In this document: one piece after another, positions 1-5,124 of the stretch
Layout of the letters: every line of letters starts with the position of its first letter
Position numbering within the stretch: position 1 is the stretch's first letter
DNA from: DASVBJ01 sp036375895
GTDB lineage: Bacteria; Actinomycetota; Actinomycetes; JACCUZ01
DNA length: 5,124 nt
Assembly: GCA_036375895.1 (NCBI GenBank)
Contig: DASVBJ010000123.1
Coordinates: 1 to 5,124 of the forward strand
Direction of reading: 5' to 3'
Position numbers and translations under genes: made by a program
The notes under the pieces: model-generated
The model's database searches: none
What the model was told of the DNA's origin: nothing
The model's input: the letters and a program-made list of their open reading frames with translations, nothing else

Positions 1-1374
1 GACGTGGAGTTCGTGGCGCTGGAGGTGCACGAGCGGCTGAGCCCGGACGTGCCCGTGCTCAGCGGGTCCGCGATCACCGGGGCCGGCGTGCGTGAGCTGA
101 TGGCGTCGCTGGTCGACCTGCTGCCCGTGCGCGAGCCGCCGGCCGCAGGCCCCGCGAACGGCAGCGTCTTCAAGGTCGAGCGTGACCCTGCCGGGTCGAA
201 GTCCGTGTATGTCCACCTGCGGTCCGGGACTCTCAAGGTGCGTGACCGGGTGGCGCTGGGACGCGGGCCGGCCGAGCGGGTGACCGGCATGCGGGTCTTC
301 TCCGCGGGCGCGCTGACGACTGCCCGGGAGGCGTACGGCGGGCAGGTGGTCGAGCTGCGCGGCGTCGAGTCCGCGCGGATCGGCGACAGGTTCGGCGAAT
401 GCGCCGGCGGCGGCGTGGGGGGCCAGTTCGCCCGGCCGAGCCTCTCAACCGTGGTGGAGCCGGTGGCGGCCGGCGACCGGGGCCGCTTGCACGTCGCGCT
501 CGCCCAGCTGGCCGAGCAGGACCCGCTGATCGACCTGCGGCAGGACGACGTACGCGGGGAGCTGCGGCTCTCGCTGTACGGCGAGGTGCAGAAGGAGGTG
601 ATCGGCGCCCTGCTGGCCGAGGAGCACGGCATCGAGGTGACCTTCCGCCCGACCAGCGTCATCTGCGTCGAGCGCGTCCTGGGCACCGGCCACGCACTGG
701 AGGTCATCAACACCGGCTCGAACCCGTTCCTCGCCACGGTGGGGCTGCGGGTGGAGCCGGCGGACGTGGGAGCCGGGGTCACGTTCGGCCTGGAGGTCGA
801 GCGGGGGTCGATGCCCCCGGCCTTCTTCGCGGCCGTCGAGACGGCGGCGCGGTCGACCCTGGACCAGGGCGTCCGGGGCTGGGAGATCCAGGACTGCCGC
901 GTGGTGATGACGCACGCCGGCTACTGGGCCCGGCAGAGCCACTCGCACGGGACATTCGACAAGTCGATGTCGAGCACCGCCGGGGACTTTCGCAACCTGA
1001 CCCGCCTGGTGCTGGCGACCGCGCTCAACGAGGCCGGCACCGTGGTGTGCGAGCCCATCCACCGGTTCGACCTGGAGGTGGCCGAGGACACGCTCTCGGG
1101 TGTTCTGGCGCTGCTCGCCAGGGTGGGCGCCGTCCCGCACGTCACCCGGCCGCGGCAGTCCTCGGTCGTCCTGACCGGCGACGTTCCCGCCGGGGCCGTG
1201 CACGAGCTGTCCGTGCTGCTTCCCGGCGCGAGTCGCGGTGAGGGGGTCCTGACGACCTCGCTGGACCACTTCCGGCCGGTGAGCGGCCCGCCGCCGACCC
1301 GGGAGCGGTACGACCACAACCCCTACGACCGCGCCGAGTACCTGCGCCGGGTCACGCGCAGCACAACCACGTAG
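1..1374 (+). CDS. TetM/Otr(A)-type tetracycline resistance ribosomal protection protein (translational GTPase), 5'-truncated by window edge
   Basis: Ribosomal protection proteins are EF-G-like GTPases that bind the ribosome and dislodge tetracycline. The frame is open from base 1 to the TAG at 1372-1374, giving 457 codons. Family members are about 640-660 aa, so roughly 200 N-terminal residues (P-loop, switch regions, NKxD) lie left of the window; the GTG at 4 is an internal Val codon, not a start. Visible in order: the end of the G domain with an SGSA motif (61-72); the domain II barrel starting near GSVFKVERDP (160 on); domain III (about 442-675) with LSLYGEVQKEV, closely like the TetM LSFLGKVQMEV stretch; domain IV (about 676-1030) with SNPFLATVGLRVEP, GWEIQDCRV and a long loop before STAGDFRNL; domain V (about 1040-1275); and a basic/aromatic tail. 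The family match rests on motifs recalled from TetM. Otr(A)-like is the closest actinomycete form. Whether it confers resistance or is a housekeeping paralogue cannot be read here. A plain EF-G is unlikely because domains III and IV follow the Tet pattern. Confidence 0.88.
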   Translation, partial: DVEFVALEVHERLSPDVPVLSGSAITGAGVRELMASLVDLLPVREPPAAGPANGSVFKVERDPAGSKSVYVHLRSGTLKVRDRVALGRGPAERVTGMRVFSAGALTTAREAYGGQVVELRGVESARIGDRFGECAGGGVGGQFARPSLSTVVEPVAAGDRGRLHVALAQLAEQDPLIDLRQDDVRGELRLSLYGEVQKEVIGALLAEEHGIEVTFRPTSVICVERVLGTGHALEVINTGSNPFLATVGLRVEPADVGAGVTFGLEVERGSMPPAFFAAVETAARSTLDQGVRGWEIQDCRVVMTHAGYWARQSHSHGTFDKSMSSTAGDFRNLTRLVLATALNEAGTVVCEPIHRFDLEVAEDTLSGVLALLARVGAVPHVTRPRQSSVVLTGDVPAGAVHELSVLLPGASRGEGVLTTSLDHFRPVSGPPPTRERYDHNPYDRAEYLRRVTRSTTT

Positions 1375-1398
1375 CCGTCCCCGCGGCTCTGTCCCACT

Positions 1399-1421
1399 CG
1401 GAACCGCTCGTCAGCGGTCCG
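1399..1421 (+). terminator. Possible intrinsic terminator hairpin after the ribosomal protection gene
   Basis: The arms ACCGCT (1403-1408) and AGCGGT (1413-1418) are perfectly complementary around a CGTC tetraloop. The stem extends by CGG/CCG (1399-1401 with 1419-1421) if A1402 is bulged, giving nine base pairs. It begins 25 nt after the TAG stop. There is no T-tract, which is common for actinomycete terminators but also means the call rests on structure and position only. It could instead be a 5'-leader structure of the next gene. Confidence 0.4.
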
Positions 1422-1546
1422 GCTCCGCCGCCCGCTTCCAGTCATGGCGCGGAGCAGGAGGACGTCCGTTCGCAAGGAGCGCTGACGGGCGCAGTTCCGC
1501 AGGTCGCGGCCGCACTATCGCCAGCGGAAAGGCGTACCGTGCCGAC

Positions 1547-1552
1547 AGGGGG
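1547..1552 (+). promoter_or_regulatory. Ribosome binding site deciding the start of the CEOS-like gene
   Basis: AGGGGG ends 5 nt before the ATG at 1558, a normal spacing. An in-frame GTG at 1552 overlaps this sequence and would lack its own site; the next upstream purine stretch, GGAAAGG (1526-1532), is 19 nt from that GTG. This favours ATG 1558. Confidence 0.6.
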
Positions 1553-1557
1553 TGCAC

Positions 1558-2700
1558 ATGGACCGGCTCAGCCTTGGAGTGCTCGCCACCTCGAGCAAGG
1601 AGAACGAGTTTCGGTTGCCGATCCATCCGCAGCACTTCGACCGGATCGACGCCGACCTGCGCGCGAGGATCGTCCTCGAGCACGGCTACGGCGACCGTTA
1701 CGGCGTCTCCGACGACCATCTCGCCCCCCTGGTCGCGGGCATGCGTTCGCGTGAGGAGGTCATCGCGACCACCGACGTCGTACTGCTGCCCAAACCCACC
1801 CTGCACGACATGGCCAGCCTTTGCGACGGACAGGTCCTCTGGGGTTGGCCGCATGCCGTCCAGGACCCGCAGCTGACCCAGATCTCTATCGACAAGCGGC
1901 TGACCCTCATCGCCTGGGAGGCGATGAATCACTGGACGCCTTCGGGGGCATTCGTCGTCCACGTGTTCCACATGAACAACGAGCTCGCAGGCTATTGCTC
2001 GGTGCTGCACGCCATGACACTGGTCGGGTCCACCGGTCACTACGGCCGCCACCTCACGGCCGTGGTCATCGGGTTCGGGAACACCGCGCGAGGCGCGGTC
2101 ACCGCGCTGCACGCGCTCGGGGTCCACGACGTCACGGTGCTCACCATGCGTGACGTCACTGCGGTGGCCTCACCGATCCCCTCCGTCGTGCTCGGCCACA
2201 TGGACCGCAGCGAGGTTGACCCTGGTTGCACCGTGGTCCAGACGGTCACAGGCCCGGTTCCCACGGCCGCGTTGCTTGCCAGGCACGACATCGTGGTCAA
2301 CTGCGTGCTGCAGGACACCGACGCGCCGCTGATGTTCGTCTCGAACGCCGAGCTCTTGTCCTTCGCTCCCGGCACCCTGTTCGTCGACGTCTCCTGCGAC
2401 ACCGGCATGGGGTTCGAGTGCGCACGACCCACTACCTTCGAGGAGCCCATGCTCACCGTCGGTGACGGGGTCGCCTACTACGGCGTCGACCACAGCCCGG
2501 CGTACCTGTGGAACAGCGCGACCTGGGGGATCAGCGAGGCCCTGATCCCCTACCTGCGCACGGTGATGGCCGGCCCTGCGGCGTGGGATCAGGATCCGAC
2601 AATACGGCTGGCTATCGAGATCCGCGACGGCGTCGTGCAGAACCCCAAGATCCTCTCGTTCCAAGGGCGCTCCACCGACCATCCGCATCCCCCTCTTTGA
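1558..2700 (+). CDS. N5-(carboxyethyl)ornithine synthase-like / alanine dehydrogenase family oxidoreductase
   Basis: The family founder in Lactococcus condenses pyruvate with L-ornithine (or lysine) using NADPH to give N5-(1-carboxyethyl)ornithine, in the cytoplasm. The 380-aa product, counted from ATG 1558, has the alanine dehydrogenase/transhydrogenase architecture. The N-terminal substrate domain carries SSKENEFRLPI (12-22), EHGYGDRYG (41-49), LLPKP with Lys79, and GWPHAVQD with His99; Lys79 and His99 match the active-site Lys/His pair of alanine dehydrogenases. The Rossmann domain carries the glycine motif GFGNTARG (172-179), then VNCVLQD, VDVSCD, and GVDHSPAYLW near 309-318, a signature resembling CEOS VDHTP. 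The C-terminus NPKILSFQG also resembles CEOS. These segments fit CEOS better than true alanine dehydrogenase. The protein is longer than Lactococcus CEOS (about 310 aa by memory), partly from roughly 30 extra residues after the second Rossmann strand. No no-gap neighbour suggests an operon: hairpins flank it on both sides. The actual amino-acid substrate is not known. G/C content looks lower than in the downstream gene. Confidence 0.8.
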   Translation: MDRLSLGVLATSSKENEFRLPIHPQHFDRIDADLRARIVLEHGYGDRYGVSDDHLAPLVAGMRSREEVIATTDVVLLPKPTLHDMASLCDGQVLWGWPHAVQDPQLTQISIDKRLTLIAWEAMNHWTPSGAFVVHVFHMNNELAGYCSVLHAMTLVGSTGHYGRHLTAVVIGFGNTARGAVTALHALGVHDVTVLTMRDVTAVASPIPSVVLGHMDRSEVDPGCTVVQTVTGPVPTAALLARHDIVVNCVLQDTDAPLMFVSNAELLSFAPGTLFVDVSCDTGMGFECARPTTFEEPMLTVGDGVAYYGVDHSPAYLWNSATWGISEALIPYLRTVMAGPAAWDQDPTIRLAIEIRDGVVQNPKILSFQGRSTDHPHPPL

Positions 2701-2713
2701 GCCACGCTGCAAG

Positions 2714-2735
2714 CGGCGAGAACCGAGCGTCGCCG
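2714..2735 (+). terminator. Possible terminator hairpin after the CEOS-like gene
   Basis: CGGCGA (2714-2719) and TCGCCG (2730-2735) form a six-pair stem with a 10-nt loop, starting 13 nt past the TGA stop. A competing pairing of GCCACG (2701-2706) with CGTGGC (2734-2739) would nest part of the same arms. No T-tract follows. Either a rho-independent-like terminator or ordinary GC-rich folding is possible. Confidence 0.35.
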
Positions 2736-2783
2736 TGGCCGGTGAGGCTGCCCTGCTCAGGTGCGCCCCCAGGGTGCCGAGAT

Positions 2784-2788
2784 AGGAG
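2784..2788 (+). promoter_or_regulatory. Ribosome binding site candidate for the GGDEF-EAL gene, unusually close to the GTG start
   Basis: AGGAG is a strong Shine-Dalgarno core, but it ends only 1 nt before the GTG at 2790, where 5-9 nt is usual. No better-spaced in-frame start lies just downstream: the next plausible in-frame initiator is TTG at 2835, already at the edge of the first membrane helix. An in-frame GTG at 2742 upstream has no visible site. The position supports translation starting near here without fixing the exact codon. Confidence 0.4.
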
Positions 2789-2789
2789 C

Positions 2790-5124
2790 GTGACCCCTCA
2801 CGCCGTCCGCGCACGCCTGCGCGCCCGCCCAGCCTTGATCTGGCTGGTCGCGCCGCTGCTGGTGGCCGCCGTCGTGCTGTCCGCGAGCGGGTCCTACCTG
2901 GTCCGCACCATCACCGCCCTCGCCGCCGCGTACGTGCTGCTTCGCGCTGCCCGCCGCCACGACGACGGGCTGGGCCGCGCCCGAAGGCTCTTCGCCGCCG
3001 CGCTCCTTGCCGGCGCCGTCTCCGGCCTGACCGCCGCCGCGCACCTGCTGGTCACCGGCCACCCCGTCCGCACCGGCTGGCTCTCCGACTGGCTCTACCT
3101 CTCCTACGCCCCGCTCACCGCCCTCGGCGTGCTGGCCATCCCGCGCCGGACCAGGTCGAGCGGGGGCTGGTTCCGGGCGCTCGCCGACGGCGCGGTCGCC
3201 GCAGGCTCGCTCTGGTACCTCGCGATGGTCCTGCTCATCGACCCGCACCGCCTCGGCAACCACCTGGACGGCGTGGCCCGGGCCGTCACGCTCGCCTACC
3301 CGCTGGCTCCGGCCTTCCTGGTCGCGGTGATCCTCTCCGCGCTCCCCCGGGCCGCCACCGAGACCCGGCCGTTCCTCAACCGGGCCGCCGCCGGCCTCGG
3401 CCTGCTCGGCCTCGCCGACGCCGCCTTCGCCGTCGCGGCCTGGAACCACGCCTACGACCCGGCCTCCTGGATCGCCGGCGTCAACGAGCTCGGGCTCGTG
3501 CTCATCCTCGACGCCGCGCTGGTCGGCGCCCTCCCGGCGGCCGCCAAGACGAGCAGCGAGACCGATGCGGACGTCGACGCGACCCGCGGCGCGCTGGTCG
3601 TCGGCGCGCCGTACGCCCCGCTCGTGCTCGCCCTCGTCGTCGCCGTCCGGGAGCTGTTCGAGGGCCACGGGATCCCGAACTCCCAGCTCGGCCCTACCCT
3701 GCTCATCGGCATCGCCGTGGTCGTGCGCCACCTCGCCAGCGCCCGCGAGACCGCCCGGCTCGTGGCCCGCATCGCCGCCCGCGAGCGCGCCGCCCAGACG
3801 CAGGCGATGACCGACCCGCTCACCAGCCTGGCCAACCGCACCGCCTTCATCGCCCGGCTCGACGCCGCGCTGCGCGACACCAGCCAACACCCGGTCGCCG
3901 TCGCGCTGCTCGACCTCAACGACTTCAAGGACATCAACGACACGCACGGCCACGACACCGGGGACGAGGTGCTCCGCCAGGCCGCGGCGCGGCTGCGACG
4001 CGCCATCCCCGGCGGGGGCGTGGCCCGGCTCGGTGGCGACGAATTCGCGGCGTACGTCCCTGCCTCCCCCGACCACGGCCAGTCGCTGGCCCGGGTCATC
4101 GCCGATGCCTTCGCCGAGCCGGTGCGGGTCGGGCTGCGCCCGTTCCAGGTACGCCCCAGTGTTGGCGTCGTCGTCGACGAGCGGCCGGTCGGCGCCGCGC
4201 GGCCCGGCGACGCGTCGCACCTGCTCGCGCACGCCGACGTGGCGATGTACGAGGCGAAGACCTCCAAGGCGGTCCAGGACGTGCCCGTGGCCGTGCTCAC
4301 CGGCCGGGCCCGCGCATCCGCCGCGGCGACCATCCGCATCCGGGAGGAGATCAGCACGCCGGATCTCGAGCAGTTCCGGGTCGTGTACCAGCCGGTCGTA
4401 GACCTGCAGACCGGCGAGATCGCCGGCGCGGAGGCGCTGCTGCGGTGGCGTCACCCCGGGTACGGCGAGATCAGCCCGGTCGCGTTCATCCCGCTGGCCG
4501 AGCGGGTCGGCAGCGTGACCGTTCTGGGGCAGCACGTGCTGACCGTGGCGCTCGACGACCTAGCCCGCTGGGGCGGCAGCGGCCTGACGGTGGGCGTGAA
4601 CATGTCCCCGCGCGAGCTCGGCGACCCGGCCCTCGCCGCGACGATCGTGCGGATGCTGGACCGCTGCGGCCTCGCCCGGCACCAGCTCTCGCTCGAGGTG
4701 ACCGAGCAGGCCCTGGTCGACGACATCGAGCCGGTGGTCGAGACGATCGCCGCGCTGCGGGAGGCGGGCGTATCGGTCGCCGTGGACGACTTCGGCACCG
4801 GCTACTCATCGCTGCGCTACCTGCGCCGCTTCGACGCCAACATCGTCAAGATCGACCGCGAGTTCGTGCAGGCGGCCTCGACCGAGCCGCGCACCGACGC
4901 GCTCGTCCGGTCCGTCGTGTCGATGGCGGCGGCGCTCGACCTGGTGTGCGTGGCCGAGGGCATCGAGACGCTGGAGCAGCTCGCGCTGGTCCGTGCGCAC
5001 GGCTGCCATCTCGGCCAAGGCTTCCTGCTCGACCGTCCGATGACTGCTGAGGCCTTCGCCCACCTGGTGGCCGCAGGTCACGTCTACCCCCTCGATGTCG
5101 CGGCACCTCGGCGGGACGCCCCGG
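2790..5124 (+). CDS. Multi-pass membrane GGDEF-EAL protein, bifunctional cyclic-di-GMP synthase/phosphodiesterase, 3'-truncated by window edge
   Basis: It is predicted to make c-di-GMP from two GTP (GGDEF) and hydrolyse it to pGpG (EAL) at the inner face of the membrane. The frame is open for 778 codons from GTG 2790 to the right edge. A basic N-terminus (1-15) precedes about ten hydrophobic helices (roughly 16-34, 36-54, 66-88, 100-118, 131-150, 163-185, 199-217, 229-248, 267-289, 300-315) with no recognised sensor motif, then a charged signalling helix (316-340). GGDEF domain: DPLTSLANR (342-350), metal Asp375, Asn383, Asp392 and intact GGDEF at 415-419. The I-site RxxD that should start nine residues earlier is absent. 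EAL domain: EAL at 548-550, Asn604, Glu636, Asp666-Asp667 in DDFGTG, Lys687, Glu723 and Gln743, all expected catalytic and metal ligands, with normal spacing. Only the extreme C-terminus is likely missing, since the EAL fold finishes near residue 760. The start codon is uncertain (see the ribosome binding site). Net activity cannot be told from sequence. Confidence 0.93.
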   Translation, partial: MTPHAVRARLRARPALIWLVAPLLVAAVVLSASGSYLVRTITALAAAYVLLRAARRHDDGLGRARRLFAAALLAGAVSGLTAAAHLLVTGHPVRTGWLSDWLYLSYAPLTALGVLAIPRRTRSSGGWFRALADGAVAAGSLWYLAMVLLIDPHRLGNHLDGVARAVTLAYPLAPAFLVAVILSALPRAATETRPFLNRAAAGLGLLGLADAAFAVAAWNHAYDPASWIAGVNELGLVLILDAALVGALPAAAKTSSETDADVDATRGALVVGAPYAPLVLALVVAVRELFEGHGIPNSQLGPTLLIGIAVVVRHLASARETARLVARIAARERAAQTQAMTDPLTSLANRTAFIARLDAALRDTSQHPVAVALLDLNDFKDINDTHGHDTGDEVLRQAAARLRRAIPGGGVARLGGDEFAAYVPASPDHGQSLARVIADAFAEPVRVGLRPFQVRPSVGVVVDERPVGAARPGDASHLLAHADVAMYEAKTSKAVQDVPVAVLTGRARASAAATIRIREEISTPDLEQFRVVYQPVVDLQTGEIAGAEALLRWRHPGYGEISPVAFIPLAERVGSVTVLGQHVLTVALDDLARWGGSGLTVGVNMSPRELGDPALAATIVRMLDRCGLARHQLSLEVTEQALVDDIEPVVETIAALREAGVSVAVDDFGTGYSSLRYLRRFDANIVKIDREFVQAASTEPRTDALVRSVVSMAAALDLVCVAEGIETLEQLALVRAHGCHLGQGFLLDRPMTAEAFAHLVAAGHVYPLDVAAPRRDAP

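Larger units (their letters stand above)
1375..1557. other. Intergenic region between the ribosomal protection gene and the CEOS-like gene
   Basis: This 183-nt gap holds a GC-rich hairpin at 1399-1421 and a ribosome binding site at 1547-1552. A 13-codon open frame at 1444-1485 (MARSRRTSVRKER) has no Shine-Dalgarno sequence, so I do not annotate it as a gene. No convincing -35/-10 pair was found: CACTAT at 1513-1518 is a weak -10 candidate without a properly spaced -35. A promoter for the downstream gene is expected here but is not identified. Confidence 0.6.

Noticed and set aside
4..6. GTG at position 4 as the start of the ribosomal protection gene
   Set aside because: The frame is open to base 1 and the protein begins in the middle of a G domain; a start here would remove the GTP-binding motifs every family member needs.
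445..1317. Minus-strand open frame of 290 codons over the ribosomal protection gene
   Set aside because: The composition is Arg/Gly/His-rich without recognisable motifs, and it is antisense to well-conserved domains III-V.
1482..1518. Promoter from CTGACG (1482-1487) and CACTAT (1513-1518)
   Set aside because: The spacer would be 25 nt, too long for a sigma-70-type promoter, and neither element is a strong match.
1411..2127. Minus-strand open frame of 238 codons across the first intergenic gap and the CEOS-like gene
   Set aside because: It is antisense to the conserved substrate and Rossmann motifs of the CEOS-like enzyme and shows no family signature.
2757..4535. A 592-codon open frame on the minus strand opposite the GGDEF-EAL gene
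   Set aside because: It is a shadow of the plus-strand gene: the product is a low-complexity run of Gly, Arg, Asp, Glu and Val without any fold motif, and the plus strand encodes a protein with every GGDEF and EAL catalytic residue. GC-rich codons on one strand keep the opposite frame free of stops.
4445..5050. Plus-strand 201-codon open frame overlapping the EAL region in another frame
   Set aside because: It is Arg/Ala/Gly-rich with no motifs, while the frame starting at 2790 encodes the full EAL signature set over the same bases.

Overview
The window reads as chromosomal DNA from a high-GC actinomycete (a Streptomyces, Micromonosporaceae or Streptosporangiaceae-type genome; genus cannot be fixed). 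The evidence is very strong G/C bias at third codon positions, a GTG start, short intergenic gaps and the protein families present. Three genes lie head to tail on the + strand. The first is cut by the left edge and the third by the right edge.

Layout: (1) positions 1-1374 hold the C-terminal two thirds of a TetM/Otr(A)-type ribosomal protection GTPase: the end of the G domain plus domains II-V. (2) A 183-nt gap carries a GC-rich hairpin soon after the stop and a purine-rich ribosome binding site just before the next gene. (3) Positions 1558-2700 encode a complete 380-aa enzyme of the alanine dehydrogenase / N5-(carboxyethyl)ornithine synthase family, with the Rossmann glycine motif and the family's Lys/His active-site pair. 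(4) An 89-nt gap carries a second hairpin and a ribosome binding site placed unusually close to the chosen start. (5) From 2790 to the right edge runs a membrane protein with about ten predicted transmembrane helices, a short signalling helix, and GGDEF and EAL domains. It is a bifunctional cyclic-di-GMP enzyme whose catalytic residues are all present in both domains. This frame has no stop inside the window, so a simple ORF search can miss it, while a long antisense frame over the same DNA looks deceptively like a gene.

The three products (ribosome rescue from an antibiotic, amino-acid/pyruvate reductive condensation, second-messenger signalling) do not form an obvious pathway. Each gap has a hairpin that could separate transcription units, so I do not call this an operon. 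I found no RNA gene, CRISPR array, insertion sequence or clear novel system. The points most worth a second look are the long domain IV loop of the ribosomal protection protein, the unassigned membrane sensor fused to an apparently bifunctional GGDEF-EAL module without an I-site, and the carboxyethylornithine-synthase-like enzyme with extra sequence in its Rossmann domain.
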